DNA of 64,000 bases from Maricaulis sp047308265 (GTDB lineage: Bacteria; Pseudomonadota; Alphaproteobacteria; Caulobacterales; Maricaulaceae): contig NZ_JBKQWY010000008.1 of the NCBI RefSeq assembly GCF_047308265.1, positions 1-64,000 on the forward strand, written 5' to 3'. The notes below the pieces were generated by a model. The model was not told the origin of the DNA. It did no database searches and worked only from the letters and a program-made list of their open reading frames with translations. This document shows positions 18,022 to 29,200 of this stretch, piece by piece (position 1 is the first letter of the stretch; the number at the start of each line of letters is the position of its first letter). The position numbers were made by a program, and so were the translations under genes.

Positions 18022-18633
18022 ATGACTCAAGACAGCGAAAATCGATCCGCGATGGATTGGGACCAACGCTTCCGGGATGACACCACCCCCTGGGAGCGCG
18101 GCAGCTTGCATCCTGCTTTCCGGGCATGGCTCGAGGCGAGTGTGATCCATCCCGACCGGACACTCTACATTCCCGGCTGCGGCCGATCACCGGAAGTCAC
18201 GGAAGCCGCACAAGCCGGGGTCTCCGTGACCGCCTCGGATCTGTCGCCAACCGCCATGGACTGGCAAAAAACCCAACTGGATGCGGCCAGTCTGTCCGCC
18301 ACCCTGGTATGTGATGATGGTCTGGCCTGGCGGCCGGACGTGCCGTTTGATGTGATCTACGAACAGACTTTTCTGTGTGCGATCCATCCCGACCGGCGTG
18401 TGGAGTACGAGCGCATGGTCCATGAGGCGCTGAAACCGCAAGGTCGTCTACTGGTTCTGTTCATGCAGAAGGCCGAGCTGGGCGGACCACCCTATGGCTG
18501 CTCACCCACCGCCATGCGTCAGCTGTTTCCAGCCGAGCGCTGGGTCTGGCCGGACGAGGAAAATTTCACTCCTCACCCGCATCCCAATCTCAAGGGCAAG
18601 CCAGAACTCGCCGGGATACTGCGCCGGATCTAG
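18022..18633 (+). CDS. TPMT-family SAM-dependent methyltransferase
   Basis: A 203-aa methyltransferase of the thiopurine S-methyltransferase family. Motifs: WDQRFRDDTTPWERGSLHPAF at the N-terminus (the TPMT opening), YIPGCGRSPEV as the SAM-binding motif I, ASDLSPTAM, and FDVIYEQTFLCAIHP followed by YERMV. The substrate cannot be told; bacterial members methylate thiol, selenium or tellurium compounds. I used the ATG at 18022; an upstream extension is possible but looks non-coding. It converges on the MATE transporter gene with four bases between stops. Confidence 0.85.
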   Translation: MTQDSENRSAMDWDQRFRDDTTPWERGSLHPAFRAWLEASVIHPDRTLYIPGCGRSPEVTEAAQAGVSVTASDLSPTAMDWQKTQLDAASLSATLVCDDGLAWRPDVPFDVIYEQTFLCAIHPDRRVEYERMVHEALKPQGRLLVLFMQKAELGGPPYGCSPTAMRQLFPAERWVWPDEENFTPHPHPNLKGKPELAGILRRI

Positions 18634-18637
18634 ACGG

Positions 18638-20116
18638 TTATGACGTCGGGGATTCGGGGGCGGGCCGATCTGGATCGAGGCGTGTCTCACCGACCGGAAC
18701 GGCATTTTCATCATCCTGTGCCGGACTGGGTTTGGCCCGGGCCCGGCCGTTCTTAGCCGTCATGGGTGCAACACTCAGCACCAGGACCACAGTGACAATA
18801 CCGGCGATTACATTGGCTGTCGCGATACCGGCGATCACACCCGTGACCGAGCCGAAAACGACGGCACCGCCAATCACGAGCGGTATCATCAGCCCGATCG
18901 CCCGGCCCGAGGTGATCATCACACCGGCCAGAGGGCGACCCAGACCATTGAAACCCGCGCTGGCCGCCATGGTGATTCCATACCCGGCAATCGTAATAGG
19001 AACGATCTGCCAATAGGTTTCAGCCACCTGCTGGCCAGCCACATCATCGGGCATGAAGGCCGCCGCGAACAATCCGCCACACAGGGCAAAGAAGATCGCC
19101 ATGCCCAGCCCCCAGGCCGTGCAGAACAGAAAACTCTTGGTGAAGGCCTGTCGTACACGATCGGGCAAGCCTGCGCCGCCGTTCTGACCGGTGACCGCGC
19201 CGATCGAGGCGGACAGGGCAAACAAGGGGGCAAGAGCGAAGGCTTCCAGACGCCCCCCGACGCCCAAGCCCGCCACGGCGGCATCGCCGAACTGGGCTGC
19301 ACCCAAAGCCCCCATCGCCACAGCCAGGCCAAAGGGGTTGAACGTATTGGACGCCGCAGCGGGCAGACCTACACGGCAGATCTCGGCCCAGTGGTGCAGG
19401 ACCTCGCCCAGTCCCGGCCAGGAAAAATCAATCAGCTTCTCGCGGAAGACCAGATAGCCGAGCACAAAAACGAAGGTCACGCCATTGGCGATAACCGTGG
19501 CCGTTGCGGCCCCGGCGACACCCCAGCCTAGTCCGGGCAATCCCCAGATCGAATCGAGGATGAAAAACGGGTCCAGGATGAGATTCACGAAGGCGGCCGC
19601 CATCATCATGACAGACGGGATCACCGCATTGCCCAGAGCGCGCAGAATATTGCTCGCCACCATGGGACCGACAATCAGGATAATACCGCCAAACCAGACC
19701 GACATATAATCGACGACGTGCGGCAGGACCGCCTCACTCGCGCCCATGAAGCGGAACAGGGGCTCGACAAGGATCACCCCCACAATTGAAACGGCGCCAA
19801 CCAGCAAAACGGCCAAGGTCATCGCATCGGTCGCGATCCGGCGAACAGACTCGGTGTGTTTTTGTCCCTGTGCCCGCGACACAGCCGACACGGCTCCCGC
19901 GCCCAGGCCAATCGAGACACTCATCACCAGCATGGAGATGGGAAAACTCATCTGGACGGCAGCCTGCTGGGCAATCCCCAGGGACCCGACCCAATAGGTA
20001 TCAATGGTACCCACGAGCATCATTGCAATAATGCCGAAGGTCATCGGCAAGAGCATACGGAAAATATGCCCAAAGACCGGTCCTTCGGTCATGTCCCGCG
20101 CTGCGCGTCCCGCCAT
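18638..20116 (-). CDS. MATE-family multidrug/Na+ antiporter
   Basis: Inner-membrane efflux protein of 492 aa with twelve hydrophobic segments in two repeated halves, typical of MatE. Family motifs include MLLPMTFGIIAMMLVGTIDTYWVG in helix 1 (Asp in the cation-binding region) and the repeat VGLPAAASNTFNPFGL at the start of the second half. The C-terminal 40 residues are a Pro/Asp/Glu-rich cytoplasmic tail. The start at 20116 has AGGGAG six bases upstream; a longer in-frame opening has no such site. Probable role: drug or metabolite export; substrate unknown. Confidence 0.92.
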   Translation of the reverse strand: MAGRAARDMTEGPVFGHIFRMLLPMTFGIIAMMLVGTIDTYWVGSLGIAQQAAVQMSFPISMLVMSVSIGLGAGAVSAVSRAQGQKHTESVRRIATDAMTLAVLLVGAVSIVGVILVEPLFRFMGASEAVLPHVVDYMSVWFGGIILIVGPMVASNILRALGNAVIPSVMMMAAAFVNLILDPFFILDSIWGLPGLGWGVAGAATATVIANGVTFVFVLGYLVFREKLIDFSWPGLGEVLHHWAEICRVGLPAAASNTFNPFGLAVAMGALGAAQFGDAAVAGLGVGGRLEAFALAPLFALSASIGAVTGQNGGAGLPDRVRQAFTKSFLFCTAWGLGMAIFFALCGGLFAAAFMPDDVAGQQVAETYWQIVPITIAGYGITMAASAGFNGLGRPLAGVMITSGRAIGLMIPLVIGGAVVFGSVTGVIAGIATANVIAGIVTVVLVLSVAPMTAKNGRARAKPSPAQDDENAVPVGETRLDPDRPAPESPTS

Positions 20117-20236
20117 GTGATACTCCCTGATCGCCGGGAGCATATAGGAAGCCCCCGACACATCTGCACTATCATGCACTCAACAAAGTGTGAGATTGAG
20201 CAGATGCGCCTGCATGGGGGGCATGCAAAACCGCAC

Positions 20237-22516
20237 CTACGTCATCTCGGCATGCAGGTCGAACGCCGCAATACCTGCCAGATTGACGATATCATTTACC
20301 GAAGCCCCTAGCCGGGCGATCTGCACAGGTTTTTCCAGACCCAGCATCATGGGACCGATCACCGTGGCACCGCCCGCTGCCTTGAGCAGACGAATGGCGA
20401 TGGAGGCCGAGTGAATGGCCGGCATGATCAGCACATTGGCCGGCTCGGTCAGGCGGGAGAACGGGTAGAGCCGGTGATGGTCCGGATCCAGCGCCATGTC
20501 GGCACTCATCTCGCCCTCATATTCAAAGTCCACTCCGGCTTCGTCCAGAAAACGCACCGCATCCTGGATCTTCTCGGTCCGCTTGCCCGGTGGATTGCCG
20601 AAATTGGAATAGCTCAAAAAAGCGACATGAGGGGTTTGCCCCAGACGACGCGCTGCGCACGCCGCGGTTTGCGCAATTTCGGCCAGTTCCTGCGAGGTCG
20701 GGAATTCTGTAACTGTTGAATCGCCGATCAAAAGCGTTCGGCCTTTCGTGATACACGCCGTCAGCCCCATCACCCGCGCGCCTTCAAGCGGGTCCAGGAC
20801 CTGTCGCACGGCCTGGGTCACGGTGTTGGAGTGACGCGTCACGCCCGTCACCATGCCATCGGCATGACCCATTTTCAGCATGCACGCCCCGAAAATGTTC
20901 CGGTCATTATTGACCAGGCGCTGAACATCACGGCGCAGATATCCCTGGCGCTGCAGGCGCTCATAGAGGAAATCCGCATAATCGGCGTTTGCATCCGACA
21001 GGCGCGCATTGACGATTTCAAGGGCATCGGGATCGAGCCCCAACTCCTTCATATTGGCTCGGGCCACGTCCTCGCGTGCCACGAGGATCGCCTTGCCCAA
21101 TCCCTGGCTCTGAAAGGCGGACGCCGCGCGGATCACTGACAATTCCTCGCCCTCAGCAAACACAACACGCTTGTCCTGCCCCTTGATCGAGGCGGTGACG
21201 CGCTGCTGCAGTGCGGCGGTCGGATCAAGGCGGCGCGCCAGGGAGTGTTTGTACGCGTCCATATCCTCGATCGGGCGACGGGCAACCCCGGTCTCGACGG
21301 CAGCCTGGGCCACGAATGGCGGCACCCAGGCCAGAAGGCGGGGATCAAACGGGGTCGGAATGATATACTCGCGACCGTATTGCAGCCGGTCGACCCGATA
21401 GGCCTGGGCCACTTCATCGGGTACATCCTCACGCGCGAGCGCGGCCAGGGCGCGGGCGGCAGCGATCTTCATTTCCTCATTGATCGTGCGCGCGCGCACA
21501 TCCAGGGCTCCGCGGAAAATGTACGGGAAACCCAGCACATTGTTCACCTGGTTGGGATAGTCAGAACGCCCGGTCGCCATGATCACGTCGTCGCGAACCT
21601 CCGCCACCTCTTCCGGTGTGATCTCCGGTGTGGGATTAGCCATCGCGAACACGATCGGATCCGGGGCAAGACTGGCGATAATCTCTTTTGTGAACACGCC
21701 GGCAGCCGACAGGCCCAGCAGGCAGTCCGCCCCGGCAGCAGCCTCAGCCAGGGTGCGGTGCGGTGTGTCGACGGCATGAGCCGCCAGGCGGTCATGCAGA
21801 CCCGGACGCCCCTCATAGACCACGCCATCAATGTCCACGACGAGCGTGTTGTCCTGACGGACGCCCATGGATTTGAGCAATTCGAGCACCGAAAGACCGG
21901 CCGCGCCCGCGCCACACAGGACAACCTTGACGTCTTCCAGCTTGCGACCGGTCAGGTCACAGGCATTGATCAGCCCCGCCGCCGCGATAATGGCCGTCCC
22001 GTGCTGGTCATCGTGGAAAACCGGGATACCCAGCTCATCGCGCAGCCGACGCTCGATTTCGAAACATTCCGGCGACTTGATGTCTTCCAGATTGATGCCC
22101 CCGAAACTCTCTCCGAAACCACGGACACACTCGATGAATTTCTCCGGATCGGTGTAGTCGACCTCGATGTCGAAACTATCGATATCGGCAAATCGTTTGA
22201 AGAGAACAGCCTTGCCCTCCATCACCGGCTTGGACGCCATGGCCCCCAGATTGCCCAGTCCCAGAATGGCCGTTCCGTTCGAGACCACAGCCACCATATT
22301 GCCCTTGGAGGTATAGTCATAAGCCGCGTCGCGGTCGTGCGCGATGGCCCGGACGGGAGCTGCAACGCCCGGCGAATAGGCCAGGGCCAGATCCCGCTGG
22401 GTCGCCATGGGCTTAGTCGATGCCACGGCCACCTTGCCCGGTGTGGGATACTGGTGAAACAGCAGGGCTTCCTTGTCCAGCTGGGTTTCCTTGGAGGGTT
22501 TGGACGTATCAGACAT
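20237..22516 (-). CDS. maeB: NADP-dependent malic enzyme with phosphotransacetylase-like domain
   Basis: Oxidative decarboxylation of malate to pyruvate with NADPH formation. The 759-aa protein is the large MaeB type: malic enzyme N-domain (about 15-150, with YSPGVAAPV and the GNLGAMASKPVMEGK segment), NAD(P)-binding domain (about 160-400, metal-binding DDQHGTA and the nucleotide motif GAGAAGLSVLEL), then a C-terminal phosphate acetyl/butyryl transferase-like domain (about 430-755), usually regulatory and responsive to acetyl-CoA. Length is normal. It is followed at 20116 by the MATE gene and preceded by the NAD(P)HX repair gene 62 bp upstream in the same direction. Confidence 0.96.
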   Translation of the reverse strand: MSDTSKPSKETQLDKEALLFHQYPTPGKVAVASTKPMATQRDLALAYSPGVAAPVRAIAHDRDAAYDYTSKGNMVAVVSNGTAILGLGNLGAMASKPVMEGKAVLFKRFADIDSFDIEVDYTDPEKFIECVRGFGESFGGINLEDIKSPECFEIERRLRDELGIPVFHDDQHGTAIIAAAGLINACDLTGRKLEDVKVVLCGAGAAGLSVLELLKSMGVRQDNTLVVDIDGVVYEGRPGLHDRLAAHAVDTPHRTLAEAAAGADCLLGLSAAGVFTKEIIASLAPDPIVFAMANPTPEITPEEVAEVRDDVIMATGRSDYPNQVNNVLGFPYIFRGALDVRARTINEEMKIAAARALAALAREDVPDEVAQAYRVDRLQYGREYIIPTPFDPRLLAWVPPFVAQAAVETGVARRPIEDMDAYKHSLARRLDPTAALQQRVTASIKGQDKRVVFAEGEELSVIRAASAFQSQGLGKAILVAREDVARANMKELGLDPDALEIVNARLSDANADYADFLYERLQRQGYLRRDVQRLVNNDRNIFGACMLKMGHADGMVTGVTRHSNTVTQAVRQVLDPLEGARVMGLTACITKGRTLLIGDSTVTEFPTSQELAEIAQTAACAARRLGQTPHVAFLSYSNFGNPPGKRTEKIQDAVRFLDEAGVDFEYEGEMSADMALDPDHHRLYPFSRLTEPANVLIMPAIHSASIAIRLLKAAGGATVIGPMMLGLEKPVQIARLGASVNDIVNLAGIAAFDLHAEMT

Positions 22517-22578
22517 TGGGTTTCCTGCCGGGCGGTTGACGTGGACGTCGTTGAGGAGGGTGTGAGCGCTCTCTTAGG

Positions 22579-24117
22579 TCACCTTGACCCCTGTGTCAGC
22601 CGGGCAACGGCATTGTGCGACTGCAGCGAAGCCCGCAATGCCTGCAAAACCTGCGGCATGGCCCGGGGCAGGTCACTGGCAATCATACCTTCGCCCAGGC
22701 GAAGCGCCGCATCCCCATGCATCCACACAGCGGCACACGCCGCCTCGAACGCTGGCATGCCCTGGGCATACAGACCGGCAATCAGGCCAGCGAGGACATC
22801 CCCACTGCCCGCCGTCGCAAGCCAGGGCGCGGCGTGTCGATTGATCACCGGCAGACCCTGCGGTGCCGCAATGATCGTATCCGCCCCCTTGAGAACAATG
22901 ATGGAGCCAAGGCTGCGTGCCGCTGTGAGCGCGGCTTCAAAACGTGAGGTGCTCGATGCCAGAAGCCCGGGGAACAAGGCGTCGAATTCCCCTTCATGAG
23001 GGGTCAGGACATGGCTGTCCGACAGACGTGAGCGCAATCCAGGCGTCCGGGCGATCAACCGCAAGGCGTCGGCATCAAGCACGACATGCCGCTGAAAGGT
23101 CAAAACGTCCGAGATCCAGTGCTCGAGCGCAACCCAATCACCAAATCCGGGACCGATGACCACCGCCCCCTGACGTAAATCCCGCAGCCGGGCCATGGCA
23201 CCCCCGCCCGTCTCTCGGCTGACAACCATAAGAGACGCGTCCTCTGAGGCCAGCACAGGCAGGGCCCGGTCCGGTCCGGCCAGCGTGACCAGTCCCGCCC
23301 CCGCACGCAGGCTTGCCAGGCCCGCCAAACGCGCAGCCCCGCTGCTCTCAAGGTCTCCGGAGAATACGAGCACACGCCCAAACAGATGTTTGTGCGCCAG
23401 CTCATCCCGCCTGGGCCAGTGATCCTGCCAGAGCTGGGGGTCATTGACCCGGGCCACCGGCAAAATGTCGTCCGGCCCGAAACGGGGCATGCCGATCTCG
23501 TGCAACAAAACTTGTCCGGCGGCCGAGGCAGAGGGCTCAACCAGATGGCCAACCTTCAGCCGGTCAAAGGTCACCGTCAGATCCGCCCTGAAGGCAGCCC
23601 CAACGGAGCCGCCGCCATCTCCCGACCAGCCGGACGGCATATCCACTGCGATAACCGGCCAGCGCATCCTGGACACATGCTCGATGACCGTGCCGAGACG
23701 ATCCTCCAACGGGCGGCACAGACCGGCTCCAAACAACGCATCGATTATGAGAACCTCACCGTCCGCCTCGGCGAGTAGCCGGTCAAACGGCTCCACCTCA
23801 CCAGACCAGGCCTGCCGTGCGTTTGCAGCCGGGCCATCTCGGCTCGGGTGAGCATCCGAGAACACACGCACCGCCCAGCCTTCATCCGCCAGAATTCGCG
23901 CGGTCACATAGCCGTCTCCGCCATTGTTTCCTGGTCCACACAAGACATGGACGGGGCATCGGGCAAAGTTTGCCACAACTTCTTTTGCGACAGCCTTTCC
24001 AGCGGCCTCCATCAATGTTTCGATGGCGATGCCCCGTGTCGGAGCGAGGGCGTCACATTGCGCGGCGCCGGCGCAGTCGAGAACATCCAATGATGCCAAT
24101 GCTTCATATTTGCGCAC
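22579..24117 (-). CDS. nnr: Bifunctional NAD(P)H-hydrate epimerase / ADP-dependent dehydratase
   Basis: Repairs damaged NADHX/NADPHX. The 512-aa protein fuses the YjeF-N epimerase (about 1-225, phosphate-binding CGPGNNGGDGYV and the catalytic IIDALFGAGL) to the NnrD dehydratase (about 240-510, VIGPGFGD, LTPHEGEFD and the nucleotide motif TAGSGDVLAGLIAG). The start is GTG at 24117: AGGAGG lies five bases upstream, while an overlapping ATG at 24121 reads into a stop after five codons. It is divergent from glnB (109 bp between start codons). Confidence 0.94.
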   Translation of the reverse strand: MRKYEALASLDVLDCAGAAQCDALAPTRGIAIETLMEAAGKAVAKEVVANFARCPVHVLCGPGNNGGDGYVTARILADEGWAVRVFSDAHPSRDGPAANARQAWSGEVEPFDRLLAEADGEVLIIDALFGAGLCRPLEDRLGTVIEHVSRMRWPVIAVDMPSGWSGDGGGSVGAAFRADLTVTFDRLKVGHLVEPSASAAGQVLLHEIGMPRFGPDDILPVARVNDPQLWQDHWPRRDELAHKHLFGRVLVFSGDLESSGAARLAGLASLRAGAGLVTLAGPDRALPVLASEDASLMVVSRETGGGAMARLRDLRQGAVVIGPGFGDWVALEHWISDVLTFQRHVVLDADALRLIARTPGLRSRLSDSHVLTPHEGEFDALFPGLLASSTSRFEAALTAARSLGSIIVLKGADTIIAAPQGLPVINRHAAPWLATAGSGDVLAGLIAGLYAQGMPAFEAACAAVWMHGDAALRLGEGMIASDLPRAMPQVLQALRASLQSHNAVARLTQGSR

Positions 24118-24226
24118 ACATGCCTCCTATTGTGGCATTTCCTGGCGAGTGCATCTGTCACCAGACTGTCAGACTTGTCCCGATCCGACACCGAAATAGC
24201 GTCGTCCAAACACCATGGAGTCGGTC

Positions 24227-24565
24227 ATGAAGAAAATCGAGGCCATCATAAAACCCTTCAAACTCGACGATGTGAAGGAAGCCCTTCAAGACGTCGGCGT
24301 TCAGGGCCTGACCGTGATTGAGGCCAAGGGCTTTGGTCGTCAGAAAGGCCATACGGAACTGTATCGCGGCGCCGAATACGTCGTTGATTTTTTGCCCAAA
24401 ATCAAAATCGAGCTCGTGCTCCCGGAGAACCGGGTCGAGGCCGCGATCGAAGCTATTCAATCTGCCGCCCAGACCGGGCGGATCGGCGACGGCAAGATTT
24501 TTGTGTCTCCGGTTGAAAGTGTCATCCGCATCCGGACCGGCGAAACCGGCCCGGACGCGCTCTAA
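24227..24565 (+). CDS. glnB: Nitrogen regulatory protein PII
   Basis: A 112-aa trimeric signal protein that senses 2-oxoglutarate and ATP/ADP and is uridylylated by GlnD under nitrogen limitation; it controls GlnE and NtrB. The T-loop is intact with the uridylylation site Y51 (LYRGAEYVVDF), and the C-terminal IRIRTGETG is present. I chose the ATG at 24227 (GGAG six bases upstream) over the ATG at 24215, since PII proteins begin MKKIEAII. It lies 36 bp ahead of glnA, the conserved glnB-glnA operon of alphaproteobacteria. Confidence 0.97.
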   Translation: MKKIEAIIKPFKLDDVKEALQDVGVQGLTVIEAKGFGRQKGHTELYRGAEYVVDFLPKIKIELVLPENRVEAAIEAIQSAAQTGRIGDGKIFVSPVESVIRIRTGETGPDAL

Positions 24566-24601
24566 CTCACCACATCCATCCGCAAATCCTGGGGAATCCT
24601 C

Positions 24602-26005
24602 ATGTCAGACGAAATTCTGAAGAAAATGGCGGACGAAGACATTAATTATGTCGACCTCCGCTTTACCGATCCGCGCGGCAAGCTGCAGCACGTTACTTTC
24701 GACAAATCCCAAGTCGATGAGGACTTCTTTGAAGAAGGCGTGATGTTTGACGGCTCCTCCATTGCCGGTTGGAAGGCAATCAACGAGTCGGACATGGTGC
24801 TCAAGCCGGACACCTCCAACGCCGTTGTGGACCCGTTCTACCAGCAGCCGACCCTCTCGATGATGTGCGACATCCTCGAGCCGGGTACAGGCGAAGCCTA
24901 TAACCGTGACCCGCGGACGACCTCCAAGAAAGCCGAATCCTACATGGCCGCGAGCGGTTTCGCTGATACCGCCTATTTCGGACCGGAAGCGGAATTCTTT
25001 GTGTTCGACGATGTTCGCATCGCGACCGACCAGAACCACACCTCCTATCAGATCGACAGTGAGGAAGGTCCCTACAATTCCAACCGCGCCTATGAAGGTG
25101 GCAATCTGGGTCACCGCCCAGGTCCCAAAGGCGGCTATTTCCCGGTGGCTCCGGTTGATAGCGGCCAGGACATGCGCACCGAGATGCTCGCCGTTCTCGA
25201 CGAGCTGGGCTGCGAACCGGAAAAGCATCACCACGAGGTGGCACCGTCCCAACACGAGCTGGGCATGAAATTCTCCACGCTCACCAATATGGCCGACCGC
25301 ATGCAGCTGTATAAATATACGGTTCAGATGGTCGCCCATGCCTATGGCAAGACGGCAACCTTCATGCCCAAACCGGTCTGGAACGACAACGGCACCGGCA
25401 TGCACGTTCACCAGTCGCTCTGGAAAGACGGTAAGCCGCTGTTTGCCGGCGACCAGTATGCCGATCTCTCCGAGACCTGCCTGTACTACATTGGCGGTGT
25501 GATCAAACACGCACGGGCGATCAACGCATTCGCCAACGCCTCCACCAACTCCTACAAGCGCCTCGTTCCGGGCTTTGAGGCACCGGTCCTGCTGGCCTAT
25601 TCCGCTCGCAACCGTTCGGCCTCCATCCGTATTCCCTGGGTGCACTCGCCGAACGCCAAACGCCTGGAGACCCGCTTCCCGGATCCGGCCGGGAATCCCT
25701 ACCTCACCTATGCAGCCCTGCTGATGGCCGGCCTGGACGGTATCGAGAACCAGATCCATCCGGGTGATCCGATGGACAAGGATCTCTATGACCTGCCGCC
25801 GGAAGAGCTCAAGGACATCCCAACCGTCTGCCGTTCGCTGCGTGAAGCACTCGAATCCCTCGACGCAGACCGCGACTTCCTCAAGAAGGGTGGCGTGATG
25901 GATGATGACCAGATCGACGCCTATATCGACCTGAAGATGGAAGAGGTGCTGCGCCTTGAAATGCATCCGCACCCGGTCGAGTTCGACATGTATTATTCCT
26001 GCTAG
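24602..26005 (+). CDS. glnA: Glutamine synthetase type I
   Basis: ATP-dependent amidation of glutamate, the main ammonia-assimilation step. The 467-aa GSI subunit has the beta-grasp N-domain (VMFDGSSIAGW), metal ligands in GPEAEFFVF, the HHEVAPSQHELGMKF and NGTGMHVHQS ammonia/glutamate-site segments, the RIP arginine motif NRSASIRIP, and the adenylylation tyrosine Y396 in LYDLPPEE. Regulation by GlnE and PII is therefore expected. It is followed by a strong terminator. Confidence 0.98.
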   Translation: MSDEILKKMADEDINYVDLRFTDPRGKLQHVTFDKSQVDEDFFEEGVMFDGSSIAGWKAINESDMVLKPDTSNAVVDPFYQQPTLSMMCDILEPGTGEAYNRDPRTTSKKAESYMAASGFADTAYFGPEAEFFVFDDVRIATDQNHTSYQIDSEEGPYNSNRAYEGGNLGHRPGPKGGYFPVAPVDSGQDMRTEMLAVLDELGCEPEKHHHEVAPSQHELGMKFSTLTNMADRMQLYKYTVQMVAHAYGKTATFMPKPVWNDNGTGMHVHQSLWKDGKPLFAGDQYADLSETCLYYIGGVIKHARAINAFANASTNSYKRLVPGFEAPVLLAYSARNRSASIRIPWVHSPNAKRLETRFPDPAGNPYLTYAALLMAGLDGIENQIHPGDPMDKDLYDLPPEELKDIPTVCRSLREALESLDADRDFLKKGGVMDDDQIDAYIDLKMEEVLRLEMHPHPVEFDMYYSC

Positions 26006-26037
26006 GTCTCTTTAGACCCCGCACACACAATCGGAAG

Positions 26038-26067
26038 CGGCCGGGCCCTGCCCGGCCGTTTTCTTTT
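26038..26067 (+). terminator. Rho-independent terminator of glnB-glnA
   Basis: Nine-bp stem cggccgggc/gcccggccg with a three-base loop followed by TTTTCTTTT, 32 bp after the glnA stop. Confidence 0.92.
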
Positions 26068-26233
26068 GACACTCAATCGCCTAGCCCCGACAGCCCCGGC
26101 CATCAAAAACATGCAGGTTTAATCGCGCTGTCATGGAAATCGCCGCGATCCGTGGTCGACGGGGCCGTTTGCATTCGCTACAAATCGCGTCAAAGTTTTT
26201 GCGTCACTGCATCTAACCTGTTCAGGAGTCGGT

Positions 26234-29200
26234 ATGCGTCGCCGTTTTATGTTTGCCAGCGCCCTTGTTTCGCTGACCGTCGCCGTGCCGGCTGCGTTCG
26301 CGGATGAAGAAGTCACCGACACCCGCGAAACTCCGATCGCAACCTCCACGGCGGCCAGTGGCAGTGCCGACAATATCGTCATCACCAGCACCGGCCGTGT
26401 GACTCTGACGTCTGCCCAAACCGCTGTGACGCTCGACAGCGATAATGACGTCACCGTCGACGGAGACGTCACGGTCACCTCCGATGAGGATGGCGGCGTG
26501 GGTGTTCATGTGGTGGCAGGAAACACCGGCACGCTGACGATCAATGGCGACATTGTGGTTGAGTCAGAGAGCTCGCCGGAAGATGAAGGTGAAGACACCG
26601 ACACTGGCTTTGCAGATCTGGACGGACCGTCAGCTATTGGCGGCCAGCGGGTCGGCGTTCTTGTGGACGGCGATGGCGCCTTTGTTGGCGATGTCATTCT
26701 CAACTCGAGCGGCAGCCTGACCGTACGCGGCAACGACAGTGCGGCGCTTCGTACCCTGTCCATGATTGACGGCAATATCATCCTTGATGGCCGCACCAAC
26801 ATTGTGGGCGACAATTCAACGGGCATCGAAATTCGCGGCGACGTGACTGGTGAATTCAGCCTGACCGGTTCGGTCGGGGCAGTCGGCGAAAACTCTGTCG
26901 GTGTGCATCTGGCGGGCGATATCAGTGGCGGCGCCTATTTCAACGGCGCGGTTGCCGTAACGGGCTATCAGTTCAACGGACGTCCGACCAACGCCGACTT
27001 CCTCGCCTCTCTCGATGAGGATGATGTATTCCAGTCAGGCTCGGCAGTTCTGATCGAGGCCAGCATCACAAACGGTGTTCTGTTTGATGGTCCCGATGAA
27101 GCCAATTCTCTGACCTCCACCAACAGCATTGCCATTCGCGGTGCCGCCCCGGCTGTTCATCTGCGCGCCGGCGACGCCAATGTGGTGATCGGCGAGGCCA
27201 TCCAACCGGGTGTTGAAGACGATCCGGATACAGAAGACGATGAAAGCGTGGATCCGCTGCCGCTCGGCTTCTCCCTCGTCAATCGCGGGCCCATCTCGGC
27301 ACGCGGAGAGCTCAATGATGTGTCTGCAACCGCGCTTGCCATTGAAGGCGGGACCGATGCTGACGACATGGCACTCACGACCGAGTTGACCCATGGCTTC
27401 TTGAACACCAACACCATCTCTGCAACGGCCTACTCCGATACAAGCGCCATGCTCGCGACAGCGGTGCGCATTGGAAATGGTGGTATTTTGCCGGTCTTCG
27501 AAAACCGGGGCACCCTGGCCGCGACGTCTATCACCGTTGCTGAGAGTGATAACTTCGGCGACGCTTACGCTTTGATCATCGAAAACGGCGCTGTCTTCGA
27601 CCGCCTTGTGAATGATGGGATCATCTCGGCAACAGGTCAGGCCGGCGGCAGTGGTTTCGCCGTGGTGGACCGCTCCGGCACACTGACCGAGGTCACAAAC
27701 AGCGGCACCATCCAGGCCCTGCACAGTGAGCCCTCCGCGTTCTTTGATGATGACGGCAATGTGGTTACGCCGGAAGATGTGGATCACCAGACCGTGGCGA
27801 TCGACCTGTCGGCCAACACGACCGGAACCACCATTCGCCAGTACTGGGAACAGGATATTGTCGAGGACGATCCGGACACAGAGGTTGATGAATCGCTGAA
27901 CGCCGTCCGGGTGACCGATGAAGTCATCCGCATCAATGGCGACATCCTGCTGGGCAGCGGCGATGATACTTTCCGTCTGGAAGCGGGCACGGTCTCTGGC
28001 GCCCTTGCGTTTGGCGATGGTGCTGACACGCTCGTTCTGGATGGTCGAGCGGTTTATGACGAAATCCAGCGATTGATCGATGAAGAGCTGATTGATCCGA
28101 TCGAAGGCGATGAGCTCTATCTGGAACTCCCGCAATATGCCGGTCGCCTGACCGACACTGATGGCAATTTGCGCATCGAGATGGATTTTGCCCAGCTCAC
28201 GCTCGAAGAGGGCGGCGCGCTGAACATCGACAGTGCCCGCTTTGGCGATGGCGCGCTCTTGATTTTCGAGGTTGATGCCGAACAGGGCATGGCCCGATCC
28301 ATCAATGCCTCGGGCGATATCACTTTTGAGGAAGGCTCCCGGATCTCGGTCGCCCTCTCAAACCTGATCGGAAACAATGGTGACTTCACCTTGGTCTCCG
28401 CTGAAGGGGAGCTGACCGTCGACGCCGATCTGGTCACACTGAACGATACGACATCGCCCTATCTCTACAATGCCGTCATTGGCTACGCCCCCGATGACCA
28501 GGACACTCTAGTCTTGTCGCTGGCTCGCAAATCCTCTGGTGAGCTGGGCATGTCGACCAATCAGGCCGCGGCCTATGACGCAGCCTTTGCGACCTGGCAG
28601 AGCAATGCGGACCTGGGAGCAGCCATCGCAGGCCTGACAACGGAATCCGATTTCTTCGGCGCCTATGACCAGCTTCTGCCGGACCATTCGGGTAATGCGG
28701 TTCGGTTCTTGATGGCGGCCAATGACATCGCCACCGGTGCTCTGGCCTCCCGTCTGGATGCGGCTCGCCTGAGCCCACAGGACAGTGGCGGACTGTGGAT
28801 CCAGGAGTTCGGTTTCTACGCCGATCTGGGTCAAGCCGATCAGGGACCGGATTTCCGCGGACGGGGCCTGGGTTTCGCAGCCGGTTATGACCAGCCGGTG
28901 GGGCCCTTCTATGCCGCAGGTGTGAACATTCTCGTCTCCGCCGCTGATATCGAAGAAATTGACGGGTTCGACGTTCCGCTCTCCGGCATTTCCGGCCAGG
29001 TCGGCGTCTATGCCGGTGCTGAGTTCTCCGGCTGGAACCTCGACCTACATGGTGCGGCCGGTCTCGACTGGTTCGAACACGAACGTCGCATTGTGATCGG
29101 CGCGTACGAAGTCTCTCCGACCGCAGACTGGACGGGCTATCACATCAATGGCGCCGCCCGCTTTGGCCGCGACTTCACCTTTGGCAATTATTACATCCTG

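Noticed and set aside
21245..22999. A 584-codon plus-strand open frame opposite maeB and the NAD(P)HX repair gene
   Set aside because: Shadow of clear minus-strand genes with recognised catalytic motifs; no ribosome binding site or known domain.
24118..24226. Sigma-54 promoter before glnB
   Set aside because: A TGGCA occurs near 24132 but the GC of the -12 element is not at the required spacing.
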